From contig NZ_JAIMIC010000007.1 in NCBI RefSeq assembly GCF_019966545.1, positions 1-64,000 on the forward strand: a stretch of DNA of 64,000 bases. The letters are read 5' to 3'. Position 1 is the stretch's first letter. The number at the start of each line of letters is the position of its first letter. The notes under the pieces were generated by a model, which had not been told where the DNA came from, made no database searches, and saw only the letters and a list, made by a program, of their open reading frames with translations. Positions 52,073 through 61,033 of the stretch are shown here, one piece after another. A program made the translations under genes and the position numbers. The DNA comes from Heliomarina baculiformis. Lineage in GTDB: Bacteria > Pseudomonadota > Alphaproteobacteria > Rhodobacterales > Rhodobacteraceae.

Positions 52073-53026
52073 TCAGCGTATCAATCTGAGTGAACGCAAT
52101 GCGGTACCGACCCCCGGTGACCCCGAGACACCCGGGCGCGATCTTGACCGCAGGACAGGCGTGTTTTCAGAGGCATCGCTGCTGGCTTCGCGGAAGACGA
52201 TATAGAGGCCCGAGGCGATGATCAGCGCCACGCCAATAAATGTAGTCTGCCCCGGCCATTCGTCGAAGAAAAGCCAGCCGTAGAATATCGCCCAGAGCAT
52301 CTGGGAATATTGCATCGGCGCGATGAGGGCCGCCTCGGCACGCTTGTAGGCCTCGATGATCAGAAGCAGCGCGATAAATGCCAGAACGGCGATACCCGCG
52401 TTCATCCCCATATCGATACCCTCCATCGGCTTATAAACGAAAGGCATTGCCGCCCCCATCACGACAAGGGTCGCAATCCAGGGGTAGATCAGCATGACGA
52501 CGCTGCGTTCCTCACGACCAATCTTGCGCACGATGGTCGCCACCAATGCTGCACAGACCGAGGCCAACAGCGCCGCGCCATGGCCGAGCGTGAGCGGGGA
52601 CTGTCCCGGCTGGAGAACGATCACGACGCCGATCAGACCGACGAAGATGGCCAGCCCCCGACGCAGGCGCACCTGTTCCCCAAGGATCGGGATCGCCAGC
52701 AGGGTGATCAGGATCGGTGTCGCGAAGAGAATCGCATAGGTGTCCGCCAGTGGCAGCACCGAGAAAGCGTAAAAACAGGCGCCCGAAGCGATGACCATCG
52801 AGATGGCCCGTATGATCGTCCACCACGGGTGTACAGGTCTGAGCGTACCGGGCGTGCGGTCGCTCATCATCATCACCGTACCCAGCGGAAAGGAATACAG
52901 CATGGTGAAGAACACCACCTGAAAAGGTGAATAGCCGCCGCCGAGAAATTTAATGATCGTATCGTGAAACGCGTAAACAGCGAATGCCATCAACGCAAGC
53001 AGAATGCCGCGTGTCTGGGAGGTCAA
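52073..53026 (-). CDS. DMT superfamily (EamA) transporter
   Basis: 317 residues with ten predicted membrane helices in two EamA repeats. The start is TTG at 53026, preceded by AGGAG 7 bases away, so this is a TTG-start gene. Characteristic elements include the AFHDTIIKFLGGGY opening and the repeat-2 stretch LWAIFYGWLFFDEWPG. The last ~35 residues are hydrophilic and may be disordered. Substrates of such exporters or importers (amino acids, metabolites) are unpredictable. It lies downstream of leuB on the same strand, past a hairpin. Confidence 0.85.
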   Translation of the reverse strand: MTSQTRGILLALMAFAVYAFHDTIIKFLGGGYSPFQVVFFTMLYSFPLGTVMMMSDRTPGTLRPVHPWWTIIRAISMVIASGACFYAFSVLPLADTYAILFATPILITLLAIPILGEQVRLRRGLAIFVGLIGVVIVLQPGQSPLTLGHGAALLASVCAALVATIVRKIGREERSVVMLIYPWIATLVVMGAAMPFVYKPMEGIDMGMNAGIAVLAFIALLLIIEAYKRAEAALIAPMQYSQMLWAIFYGWLFFDEWPGQTTFIGVALIIASGLYIVFREASSDASENTPVLRSRSRPGVSGSPGVGTALRSLRLIR

Positions 53027-53102
53027 AGCTGACTCCTGTAGTCCTGTTATTCCTCCCCTGATGCAGGAATCTCAGGCAATCGCGACCGAAAATCAAGTTG
53101 GA

Positions 53103-53125
53103 CCGGGCATTTAGCTGCTGCCCGG
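53103..53125 (-). terminator. Stem-loop downstream of leuB
   Basis: On the minus strand CCGGGCA (53119-53125) pairs with TGCCCGG (53103-53109), loop 9 bases, 11 bases after the leuB stop, followed 9 bases later by GATTTT. It probably ends the leuB transcript before the EamA gene. Confidence 0.55.
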
Positions 53126-53135
53126 CCCGATTTGA

Positions 53136-54242
53136 TCAGAGTGTGCCGTCCAATGCGGCAAGGATCGCATCGCCCATTTCGCTTGTGCTGACGGGGGTTA
53201 CGCCTTCTTCGCCCAAAAGATCAGCAGTCCGCTTGCCATCGGCCAGAACCTGTTCGACGGCTTTCTCGAGACGTGTGGCTTCGTCACCCTTGTTGAAGGA
53301 ATAGCGCAGCGCCATCGCAAAGGACAGGATGCAGGCAATCGGGTTGGCCTTGCCCTGACCGGCGATATCGGGTGCCGAGCCGTGCACCGGCTCGTAGAGC
53401 GCCTTGGGCCGGCCGTTTTCCATCGGCGCGCCAAGGCTGGCCGAGGGCAGCATGCCAAGCGAACCGGTCAGCATGGCCGCGAGGTCGGACAGCAGGTCGC
53501 CGAACAGGTTGTCGGTAACGATCACGTCGAACTGCTTGGGCCAGCGGGTCAGCTGCATGGCACCGGCATCGGCGTACATGTGCGACAGTTCTACGTCGCT
53601 GTATTCGGCCTGATGCACTTCGTTCACCACGTCGCGCCACAGGATACCGGATTCCATCACGTTGGCCTTCTCCATCGAGCAGACCTTGTTGCCGCGCTTG
53701 CGGGCCAGTTCAAACGCCGAACGTGCGACGCGGGCGATTTCGCTTTCGGTGTAACGCTGGGTGTTGATTCCGACCCGTTCGTTGCCTTCCTTAAAGATGC
53801 CGCGCGGCTCGCCGAAATAAACACCGCTGGTCAGCTCGCGCACGATCATGATGTCGAGCCCTGCAACAACGTCTTTCTTCAGAGACGAAAAATCCGCCAG
53901 CGCGTCGAAACACTGGGCCGGGCGCAGGTTGGAAAACAGGTCCATTTCCTTGCGCAGGCGCAGCAGGCCACGCTCGGGTTTGACGCTGAAATCGAGGTTG
54001 TCGTATTTCGGGCCACCGACCGCCCCAAGCAGCACGGCATCGACTTCCTGCGCCTTGGCCATCGTGTCGTCATGCAGCGGCGTGCCGTGCTTGTCATAGG
54101 CACAGCCGCCGACAAGATCTTCGCTCACGTCGAACTTGAGACCGCGCTTGTCGCCGAACCACTCGATGATGCGGCTGACCTCGGCCATGACCTCTGGGCC
54201 GATGCCATCGCCGGGCAGGATCAAAAGGGAAGGATTGGACAT
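53136..54242 (-). CDS. leuB: 3-isopropylmalate dehydrogenase
   Basis: 368 residues, the normal length. It oxidises 3-isopropylmalate to 2-isopropylmalate-derived 2-ketoisocaproate with NAD and a divalent metal, the third step of leucine synthesis. Signature residues lie in [13 protein letters not shown] near the N-terminus and in the metal/substrate segment [12 protein letters not shown]. The start is ATG at 54242. leuD and leuC are upstream on the same strand, 5-9 kb away, with other genes between. Confidence 0.97.
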   Translation of the reverse strand: MSNPSLLILPGDGIGPEVMAEVSRIIEWFGDKRGLKFDVSEDLVGGCAYDKHGTPLHDDTMAKAQEVDAVLLGAVGGPKYDNLDFSVKPERGLLRLRKEMDLFSNLRPAQCFDALADFSSLKKDVVAGLDIMIVRELTSGVYFGEPRGIFKEGNERVGINTQRYTESEIARVARSAFELARKRGNKVCSMEKANVMESGILWRDVVNEVHQAEYSDVELSHMYADAGAMQLTRWPKQFDVIVTDNLFGDLLSDLAAMLTGSLGMLPSASLGAPMENGRPKALYEPVHGSAPDIAGQGKANPIACILSFAMALRYSFNKGDEATRLEKAVEQVLADGKRTADLLGEEGVTPVSTSEMGDAILAALDGTL

Positions 54243-54337
54243 GTGCGGACTCCTGAAAATGCTTCGCCGTGGGCGTAGCGCGGAGTCCGGGGGGCGTCAA
54301 TGTGTCGGGACGGCAGACAGGCCCGGCGGGGCCTTAT

Positions 54338-54736
54338 TCAGCCGCTCGCCGTACGTTCGTTACAGGTTTGTCTGGCCTGATTGATCGACATGAAATTACC
54401 AACTGTTTCCACATCGCCCGTCAGGCTGTCGGTTTGGCCCGACGGAGGCGGTGCAAAGCCGAACTTTACAGATTTTTCGCCCGGCCGCGCAGCGCTGGCC
54501 GATGGTCCCTGCCAGACGTATATATTGCTGTTTCTTGGTACATCAGCGCTGTTGCGTGCGTATTCGGCCGCGCCGCACCAATAAATCGCGTCTTCGGAAA
54601 AATCGGCAACGACTTCGACCAACCCGTCGCCATAGGCATAGCTTTCGACACGCGACTGATTTCCGGCAATGGCAGGAGAAGCCGCAATGGCCACCGCCGC
54701 GAATAGTGATATATTGAAGCGTCTATCAGGTGGCAT
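54338..54736 (-). CDS. Small secreted protein of unknown function
   Basis: 132 residues from the ATG at 54736, which has an AAGGGGG site; upstream codons in the same frame are not protein-like. A signal peptide ends near SPAIAG (about residue 24). The mature part has cysteines in IYWCGAAEY and QTCNERT and no recognised domain. It lies between leuB and the LysR gene on the same strand. Confidence 0.65.
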   Translation of the reverse strand: MPPDRRFNISLFAAVAIAASPAIAGNQSRVESYAYGDGLVEVVADFSEDAIYWCGAAEYARNSADVPRNSNIYVWQGPSASAARPGEKSVKFGFAPPPSGQTDSLTGDVETVGNFMSINQARQTCNERTASG

Positions 54737-54812
54737 GGTATCCCCCTTTGCTTTTGCGTTTGTAGGGAATACGCACCCCGCGCCGTTCCGGATCATTCTT
54801 TGCGGCGCTGGC

Positions 54813-55709
54813 TTAGCTGGAGACAGATTGCAGGCCCTGCGCGAGGATATCCCACACGCGACGAATCCGGGGCGTCTGACGCATGGCCTCATGCGCGGCC
54901 AGCCAGACTTCGAGCGGAGGGATTTCGATGCCCAGATGCAGCTCTTCAAGCAAGGGATCGTCCCGCCCCGCCTTTGCCTGACCAAAGCCGATCCCGCAGC
55001 CATTGCGCATCAATTGCCAGCAGGCTGCCTGATCGTCGCACCGGACGGCAAAGCTTTCCCGCGTCACCGCATAGCCCATGTCGCGCATCACGCGGAGTAT
55101 CAGGTCCGTCGTTTCGTAACCTATGACGTCGAAATCAAAGAGATCCGCAGCCTGTTCGGGACGCCCATTTCGGGCGACGTATGTCTTGGCGGCAAAGACA
55201 CCCAGCTCAAGATCGGCAACATGGCGCGTTATGATGTCGAGCTGGGTCGGCCTATACATGCGCACGGCAATATCGGCCTCGCGGAACAGCAGGTTCTCGG
55301 CCCGGTCCGAGGGTATCAGAACGATATCGATGCTCGGCTCGCGACTGCGCAGGTCTGCAATGATCGCGGGCAAAACAAAATGCGATGCAAAGACGCTTGC
55401 GGTGAGGCGGACAGTACCCTCCAGCCGTTCAGCATGACCGGCGGCGCTCAGGGTCAGGGCATTCATCGCGTCACGCATCTGCCGCGCCATTGGCATGAGT
55501 TCGGCTCCGGTATCTGACAGCCGGAGACCCCGCGCATGCCGGTCGAAAAGCCGGGTACCGAGGTCGTCCTCCAAAAGTTGTATCTGGCGGCCAAGGGTCG
55601 GCTGGCTTCGTCCCAATTCGCGGGCCGCGCCGGAGAGCGATCCGGAATCCGCCACCGCCAGAAACGCCTGAATCAAGGACCAGTCCGGAGTTTTGCTATG
55701 CGCATCCAT
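54813..55709 (-). CDS. LysR family transcriptional regulator
   Basis: 298 residues. The N-terminal winged helix is at about 10-70 (GSLSGAARELGRSQPTLGRQ), followed by a LysR substrate-binding domain (about 95-295). It is transcribed divergently from a gene for an epimerase-like reductase, the typical layout for a LysR regulator and its target. A perfect 14-bp palindrome overlaps the presumed -35 of the target promoter. Confidence 0.93.
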   Translation of the reverse strand: MDAHSKTPDWSLIQAFLAVADSGSLSGAARELGRSQPTLGRQIQLLEDDLGTRLFDRHARGLRLSDTGAELMPMARQMRDAMNALTLSAAGHAERLEGTVRLTASVFASHFVLPAIIADLRSREPSIDIVLIPSDRAENLLFREADIAVRMYRPTQLDIITRHVADLELGVFAAKTYVARNGRPEQAADLFDFDVIGYETTDLILRVMRDMGYAVTRESFAVRCDDQAACWQLMRNGCGIGFGQAKAGRDDPLLEELHLGIEIPPLEVWLAAHEAMRQTPRIRRVWDILAQGLQSVSS

Positions 55710-55747
55710 TCATTTATGAATACATGATGTACGAATACCGGCAATAT

Positions 55748-55761
55748 CCATAATATTATGG
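55748..55761. promoter_or_regulatory. Palindrome in the LysR-epimerase intergenic region
   Basis: CCATAATATTATGG is a perfect 14-bp palindrome 46 bases before the epimerase start and 39 before the LysR start. It overlaps the -35 position of the TATAAT promoter that follows, as expected for a LysR-type activator or repressor site. AT-rich symmetry can also be chance. Confidence 0.5.
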
Positions 55762-55768
55762 CATCCCA

Positions 55769-55774
55769 TATAAT
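55769..55774 (+). promoter_or_regulatory. Candidate -10 promoter element of the epimerase gene
   Basis: TATAAT is a perfect sigma-70 -10 hexamer 33 bases upstream of the ATG. The position 17 bases further upstream carries no TTGACA-like -35, suggesting that activation by the LysR protein is needed. Confidence 0.45.
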
Positions 55775-55806
55775 GCCTGCAACCGATCAAAACGCAGGAG
55801 AATAGG

Positions 55807-56712
55807 ATGAAAAATTCAGTTCTGATACTGGGTGCCAGCGGCCGTTTTGGCCATAACAGCGCCGATGCTTTCGAAAAAGCGGGCTGGAGCGTCCGCCGGT
55901 TCGACCGGAAATCGCAGGATCTTACACAGGCGGCCTGGGGCACGCAGCTGATCGTGAACGCTTGGAACCCGCTCTACCCCGACTGGTTGAAAGATGTACC
56001 GCGTTTGACGCGGCAGGTAATAGATGTCGCCCGCAAGACAGGTGCAACCGTCCTGATCCCGGGAAACGTCTATAACTTTGGAGCAGACGCGCCGCCGCCA
56101 TGGGGTGAGGTGTCCAGACAGATGGCCAGAAATCCGCTGGGCCGTATCCGGATCGACATGGAACAGGCCTACAAGGACAGCGGCGTGCGCACGATCATCC
56201 TGAGAGCGGGCGATTTCATCGACACGCAGCCATCCGGCAACTGGTTCGACCTGGCGCTGATCAAGAAACTGGACAAGGGCATTTTCACCTACCCAGGCAA
56301 CCCCGATATCCCGCATGCTTGGGCCTATCTGCCCGACCTTGCCCGTGCGGCTGTCGGCCTAGCCGAGCAGGGCGACCAACTACCCACCTTCGCCAATGTT
56401 CATTTCCCGGGTTACACGCTGACCGGCCATGAGATGCGGCAAGCTCTTGAACGCGTGACGGGCAGTTCCCTGAAAATGCGGCGTTTCTCGTACCTGCCGT
56501 TTCATCTCGCCCGTCCTTTTTGGCCATTGGGAGCAATGCTGCTGGAAATGCGCTATCTCTGGTCGACGCCGCACTGGCTGACAGGCGAGCGTTTGCACGA
56601 AATCCTGCCCGAGTTCAGGGACACGCCGCTTGAAATCGCGCTGTCATCGGCGATTAAGCCGAATTCAGTCGAGGGCGAGATCGACCCAGACAAGGCGATG
56701 GCGGCTGGCTGA
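55807..56712 (+). CDS. NAD-dependent epimerase/dehydratase family protein
   Basis: 301 residues. The nucleotide-binding loop is LILGASGRFG (6-15). It resembles atypical extended short-chain dehydrogenases acting on small molecules, with a C-terminal substrate domain. The GGAG site is 5 bases before the ATG. Its 3' end overlaps the convergent phosphatase-like gene by 48 bases. The probable regulator is the divergent LysR gene; the substrate is unknown. Confidence 0.85.
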   Translation: MKNSVLILGASGRFGHNSADAFEKAGWSVRRFDRKSQDLTQAAWGTQLIVNAWNPLYPDWLKDVPRLTRQVIDVARKTGATVLIPGNVYNFGADAPPPWGEVSRQMARNPLGRIRIDMEQAYKDSGVRTIILRAGDFIDTQPSGNWFDLALIKKLDKGIFTYPGNPDIPHAWAYLPDLARAAVGLAEQGDQLPTFANVHFPGYTLTGHEMRQALERVTGSSLKMRRFSYLPFHLARPFWPLGAMLLEMRYLWSTPHWLTGERLHEILPEFRDTPLEIALSSAIKPNSVEGEIDPDKAMAAG

Positions 56713-57747
56713 GACCACCGTCTCATGCTCTGGCGCATCAATCCCGGGCCAGAGCACCCCGGCGTCCATCACCGTCCAGTCGCGCGAGGGCAGGACATAA
56801 TCCACCCGCAAACGTCCCGGACCATCCCAGTCCACAGTGTCCAGCGCATCGGGCCCAGAGTGTCCCTGCCCCCCAGCCGCCGTGCCACCTGCGCTTGTCG
56901 GCGCCGGATCGACGATCCGGGCATCCGAAAGAAGCGCCCGCATCGCCTCGCGCCGCCCCTCGCTGTCATGGGGATCAAGATTGCTGTCCCCGGCTATGAC
57001 AAAGCGGGAGTCTGGCACCGGGCCAAAGTCGCCGTCGAAATAGGCCTGCCAAAAGACGATCTCGTCGTGGTTGCGACGCCCATTGCGGTCTTCCGGCCCG
57101 TCGAACACCGGAGGGGTTGCCTTGAACGTGAGAAGCGTAAGCGTTTCGCCATTGGGCAGGTCGATCGGAACCGCCCAATGGGCAGTGCTCGACAGGGGCT
57201 TATCGAGATATACCTGATCTGAGGGGAACGGGGTGCCATCTTCATTCACCGGCAGAAGGGCGTCGGGCAGATCGCGCCAGAGCAACCCAGAGAAATCCCT
57301 GACCTCTTCGATGTGGATGGGAAATCGAGACAATACCGCAATCCCACCCTGGCCGGTAAAAGCGCCAAACCCCCATGAATCCTCAGGCTCTCCGAGCCTG
57401 CCGTCGCCGTCCAGATCATACCCGCTCGGCCGGCCCGAATTCGGCTGCGCCGCATAGAAGTAGGGATAAGGCGCGCCAGCCTTTTCCAGCTCAGCCATCA
57501 ACGCCCGCAGCGTCGCGCCTTCAAGATCCCAGTCGATGCTTTGCAGGGCAATGATATCGGCATCACCAAGCGCGATGACCTTGACTACGGCGGCGACCTG
57601 CGGGTCCTTGCCAGACGCAATATCGCGCAGCAGCAAACCGGGGCCTCTGCGTTCAAGCTCGGTATTGAAACTGGCGACGCGGATCGTGTCAGCTACCAGT
57701 TGTGTCGCACAGAATATGAGAATTGCGGTCAGCGACGACCGGAGCAT
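56665..57747 (-). CDS. Endonuclease/exonuclease/phosphatase family protein (secreted)
   Basis: 360 residues. A signal peptide (about 1-20, cleavage after VADT) is followed by an EEP fold with the motifs VASFNTE near the N-terminus, IIALQSID, AGDSNLDPHD and a final SRHRLVW. The catalytic His-Asp elements of DNase I-like enzymes are largely present. The family includes nucleases and sphingomyelin-type phosphodiesterases; the substrate is unclear. Its last 48 bases overlap the convergent epimerase gene, and its start overlaps the stop of the membrane-protein gene (TGATG). Confidence 0.85.
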   Translation of the reverse strand: MLRSSLTAILIFCATQLVADTIRVASFNTELERRGPGLLLRDIASGKDPQVAAVVKVIALGDADIIALQSIDWDLEGATLRALMAELEKAGAPYPYFYAAQPNSGRPSGYDLDGDGRLGEPEDSWGFGAFTGQGGIAVLSRFPIHIEEVRDFSGLLWRDLPDALLPVNEDGTPFPSDQVYLDKPLSSTAHWAVPIDLPNGETLTLLTFKATPPVFDGPEDRNGRRNHDEIVFWQAYFDGDFGPVPDSRFVIAGDSNLDPHDSEGRREAMRALLSDARIVDPAPTSAGGTAAGGQGHSGPDALDTVDWDGPGRLRVDYVLPSRDWTVMDAGVLWPGIDAPEHETVVSASRHRLVWVDLALD

Positions 57748-58580
57748 CAGGCGGCCTGCATGGACTCTGCGCTGGCATAGACGCGGCGGCGCTTTTCCCG
57801 GATCAGGTCAGATATCCTCGAAATCGCAATGCCACGCATGACCATGCTGGCGGGTAGAAACGCCCATGCGCTCAGACACCAGATCACCGTCAACGGACTG
57901 TCGAGCGAAATCGGATCGACGATTTCGGACGCGATCTTGATGAGGGCGGGAAAGATGAAGGGCAGCAGAAAGCCCACAATGATATTGATACGCCCGTCCC
58001 GCTGCAGGCGATGCACGACATCGCCGCCGGTGGTCGGGTCAAAAAGCGGCAGGTTCACCCAGACGTTAAAGGCACCACTGCTGATCGGCCATCCCAGCAC
58101 TCGAACGCTGAACAGGAAGAACAGGACAGAGACAACCGCTGTTGTATAGGTAACACCGGCAGCGATACGGACCGAATTGATGGTTTGTTCGGCTGTTCCC
58201 TCGGGCAACAGCAACAGCACAAGGCGCACAGGCGAGAATGGAAAATCGGCAAAGCGCCCTATAAGACCGCCGATATGGTGCACCAGCCCGGTGATCGCTG
58301 TCGGTTCAAATTGGTGTTTGGCGGCCAGCGAGAGCGAGGCAAACATCACGAACAGTGCTATGAACCTGATCCGGTTTACCGGCGGCGCGTCGCGAAATTC
58401 GATGAAGCTTGGGAAATCTGTGTTGTATTCAGCGAAGGTAAGCACGCCTGCGAGGATTGCGATCAACACGACCATCTCGCTGGTATCCGACATGTAGCCC
58501 GCAAGCAGCAGCGATGGCATCGCCACGACCAAAGCCACCAATGTCCCGCGTGTTACTGCGCCCGCTATGCGTGCAATCAC
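57747..58580 (-). CDS. Multi-pass membrane protein of unknown function
   Basis: 277 residues, starting at a GTG codon with an AAAGGA site. About six hydrophobic segments can be seen, the first at the N-terminus (TRGTLVALVVAMPSLLLAGY) and others at LIALFVMFASLSL and VLFFLFSVRVLGWP. No family is recognised. It precedes the EEP gene with overlap and is probably cotranscribed, so it may serve the same envelope function. Confidence 0.6.
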   Translation of the reverse strand: MIARIAGAVTRGTLVALVVAMPSLLLAGYMSDTSEMVVLIAILAGVLTFAEYNTDFPSFIEFRDAPPVNRIRFIALFVMFASLSLAAKHQFEPTAITGLVHHIGGLIGRFADFPFSPVRLVLLLLPEGTAEQTINSVRIAAGVTYTTAVVSVLFFLFSVRVLGWPISSGAFNVWVNLPLFDPTTGGDVVHRLQRDGRINIIVGFLLPFIFPALIKIASEIVDPISLDSPLTVIWCLSAWAFLPASMVMRGIAISRISDLIREKRRRVYASAESMQAA

Positions 58581-59085
58581 TGTCCGATCCTTTCAACTTG
58601 GACAGGTTCGGTGGATTGCCGCCGATTGCCCAACTTGAGTCCACTCGATCCGAGTGGCGCGCCCCATTTTTGCCATATTCGTGCCGCAATTCATCATGCC
58701 GCTCAAGCCGTGCAAGCACGAGAGCGAAGATTTGCGGCAAAATCATGAAGAAACTGGTGCGACTTTGCATCAAATCTGTTGCCCACAGGGCAACAGTCGA
58801 CACGTCACACAAGATCTAGCGGCGTTAAAATTACGCGGCCGAACCGTGGCTTCCTCGTTACGAATAGGCGGTTAAAGTCAGTTAAACGTCCCTTAAATAC
58901 AACTCCATATATGGCTTAATTGTCACGTCAACACAAACAATAATGCACTCATGGGCTGAAAATAATTCATTTGCTAAACTTCTAGTTGGCCCCCTTCCCC
59001 AAGGTAAACTCCTCTATCCTTGCAACTAAAAAGGGGCCGGAAATGACCGACCCCTTTCAAAAATCTGGATTTTTTAAGGCAGCGA
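58581..59085. other. 505-base AT-rich stretch between the membrane-protein gene and leuD
   Basis: No protein gene is supported here. The left part contains the promoter of the membrane-protein gene. The middle is notably AT-rich compared with its surroundings. The right end holds the leuD terminator, and on the plus strand a C-rich block (CCCCCTTCCCC near 58991) precedes that hairpin, so a small RNA cannot be excluded. Confidence 0.4.
59030..59057 (-). terminator. Intrinsic terminator downstream of leuD
   Basis: An 11-bp stem with one G-U pair (AAAGGGGTCGG and CCGGCCCCTTT on the minus strand, loop TCATTT) followed by a T-run (from the AAAAA on the plus strand). It is bidirectional in form. 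It begins about 28 bases after the leuD stop. Confidence 0.82.
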
Positions 59086-59691
59086 TCAGACCCAGGGACG
59101 CGCTTGGGCGGCTTTTGCCTCGAAGGCGTCAATTGATGCTTCTTTAGCCATTGTCAGCCCGATATCGTCGAGTCCTTCCATCAGGCAGTGCTTTTTGAAC
59201 GAATCAACTTCGAAGGAAAAGCTTTCGCCATCCGATGTCGTGACGGTCTGTGCTTCGAGATCCACGGTCATTCGTGCGTTCGCGCCTTTCTCGGCGTCCT
59301 TCATCAATACATCGACCTGCTCTTGTGGCAGCGCGATGGGCAGGATGCCGTTCTTGAAGCAGTTGTTGTAAAAGATGTCAGCAAAGCTTGGCGCGATGAC
59401 GCAACGAATGCCAAAATCCTTGATCGCCCAAGGTGCGTGCTCGCGGGAAGAGCCGCAGCCAAAGTTGTCACCAGCGACAAGGATCTCGGCCTCGCGATAG
59501 GCGGGCTTGTTCAAGACGAAATCTTCAACCTCGTTGCCCTCACGGTCATAGCGCATTTCGTCGAACAGGTTCACACCCAGCCCGGAACGCTTGATCGTCT
59601 TGAGGAACTGTTTCGGAATGATCATGTCCGTGTCGATGTTGACCATCGGCATGGGCGCAGCAATTCCCGTGAGTTTTTCGAATTTATCCAT
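59086..59691 (-). CDS. leuD: 3-isopropylmalate dehydratase small subunit
   Basis: 201 residues. The swivel-domain signature [17 protein letters not shown] is complete. LeuD joins LeuC to isomerise 2-isopropylmalate to 3-isopropylmalate. Start at ATG 59691. A VPLPA-CTERM protein gene and an HdeD-like gene separate it from leuC, so the two subunits are not adjacent here although they lie on the same strand. Confidence 0.97.
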   Translation of the reverse strand: MDKFEKLTGIAAPMPMVNIDTDMIIPKQFLKTIKRSGLGVNLFDEMRYDREGNEVEDFVLNKPAYREAEILVAGDNFGCGSSREHAPWAIKDFGIRCVIAPSFADIFYNNCFKNGILPIALPQEQVDVLMKDAEKGANARMTVDLEAQTVTTSDGESFSFEVDSFKKHCLMEGLDDIGLTMAKEASIDAFEAKAAQARPWV

Positions 59692-59823
59692 CGTCGGTTT
59701 CCTTGAACGGCAAGAGCCCTGGGGGCGACCTTGGCAACGCCTTGCGGCGCGGCCATAAATACAAGGGCGTGATGCCCTATTTTAATGGCGGTTGCAATCT
59801 ATGGCGGGCGCTCTGGCTGCATA

Positions 59824-59853
59824 GAAAAAGGCGGCCCCTGTCGGGACCGCCTT
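59824..59853 (-). terminator. Intrinsic terminator downstream of the VWA gene
   Basis: On the minus strand AAGGCGGTCCC and GGGGCCGCCTT form an 11-bp stem with one G-U pair, a GACA loop and a TTTTT tail. It begins 23 bases after the VWA stop and should separate it from leuD. Confidence 0.85.
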
Positions 59854-59875
59854 GGTTTTCAGTAAGCAGGATCGG

Positions 59876-60712
59876 TCAGGACGCGCTTTTGCGGCGACGC
59901 GCTGCAAATAGGGCGCCAAGACCCGCCATGACCAGCCAGCCCGAAGCAGGCAGCGGGACCACGTTGGTCGAACCACCGGTCGGGACACCGCCGGTTGTGA
60001 TCTCCTGAAGCTTGGCAGCCGCGAACTGCGCAAGGAAGGCCGCAGGGTCAGCACCGGCGCCGGTAAAGCTGTTCAGATCGAAGAGGGCTTGATTCAGCGA
60101 GTCATTCGGACGCGACGCAGGTTCGAACTCAGAGAACAGGTTGGTAATGGTGATGATGTTGTTAAGATAGTTCACGCTATCCAGTTTTTGCCCAAGTGCC
60201 GCATAACCGGTACCAAAGCTGTTGGTATAGGAATTTTCATCATCTGCGTCCTCATCGGTGATAAGGACAATCGATTTCACTGTGTTGCTGCGCCAACCGA
60301 CGGACGTGAACAGTGAACCGCCCGGCAGGACCGAATCCACGGCGGCAAGCGCATCTTCAGTACCACCGAACGTTTGCGAAGCCTCGGCTGCCAGTGCATT
60401 GCCAAGGGTCGTAACGTTCGAGGTCAGCGCCTGGCTGACGTTGAGGCAAGAGTTGCCTGCGCCGCAGTTACCCGTAGGCCCAAGACGCGCCTGTTCATAG
60501 GTCACGAGCCCCGCCTGAACGGAAGACACATTCGCGTCGCCAGCCAGACCGCTGACGAAAGTCGAAATATTAGCACCCAGAGTTGAGAATTCGTTGCTCA
60601 TCGATCCGGACTGGTCGATGACGAATACGATATCGACGTCAACCGGTGCGGCGTCTACCGCTGCTGTCGTTGCCAATGCCACGGCCGAAGCCAGAATAAG
60701 GTTTTTTAACAT
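59876..60712 (-). CDS. VWA-domain protein with VPLPA-CTERM sorting signal
   Basis: 278 residues. A signal peptide (about 1-21) is followed by a von Willebrand A domain whose metal-binding DxSxS reads DQSGSMS (33-39). A Cys pair sits in GNCGAGNSCLN. The C-terminus has VPLPA (252-256), a hydrophobic span and ARRRKS, the VPLPA-CTERM tripartite signal recognised by exosortase-like enzymes. The product is therefore expected at the cell surface or exported after processing. No exosortase gene is in the window. Confidence 0.88.
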   Translation of the reverse strand: MLKNLILASAVALATTAAVDAAPVDVDIVFVIDQSGSMSNEFSTLGANISTFVSGLAGDANVSSVQAGLVTYEQARLGPTGNCGAGNSCLNVSQALTSNVTTLGNALAAEASQTFGGTEDALAAVDSVLPGGSLFTSVGWRSNTVKSIVLITDEDADDENSYTNSFGTGYAALGQKLDSVNYLNNIITITNLFSEFEPASRPNDSLNQALFDLNSFTGAGADPAAFLAQFAAAKLQEITTGGVPTGGSTNVVPLPASGWLVMAGLGALFAARRRKSAS

Positions 60713-61000
60713 AATAGACCTCTAAATTTTAAAATACGGTTATCATCTCTCCCCATTGTTTCGAAATCAAGGAAAAGGTTAACGACGGGAGAAAATCGCC
60801 ACTCCTCCGACGATGCGCAGGAAAAATCGGGCCGAAAACCAGCACATTTTCCAGTCAAAGCCGACTACAATTTGAGCATTTCGGCGAGAGATGCGAAGAG
60901 AATCTACCCGGATTCGACCTCATCCGCCCCTCGGATCGAGGCAGAAGAAGCCCACAAATTCCACCGGGATTCGCTTGGATGACCAACGCGATAGAGAGTC
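60713..61000. other. Upstream region of the VWA gene
   Basis: About 290 bases between the VWA start and the stem-loop after the HdeD-like gene. It is AT-rich close to the VWA gene (AAATTTTAAAAT) and includes no supported gene. The frame at 60855-61037 on the minus strand has no recognisable content. Confidence 0.4.
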
Positions 61001-61023
61001 GGCCCGGCGGCAATGACCGGGCC
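61001..61023 (-). terminator. Stem-loop downstream of the HdeD-like gene
   Basis: GGCCCGG and CCGGGCC pair with a 9-base loop, 10 bases after the stop. No T-run follows, so it is only a weak terminator candidate. Confidence 0.4.
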
Positions 61024-61033
61024 ATCCGGCTTG

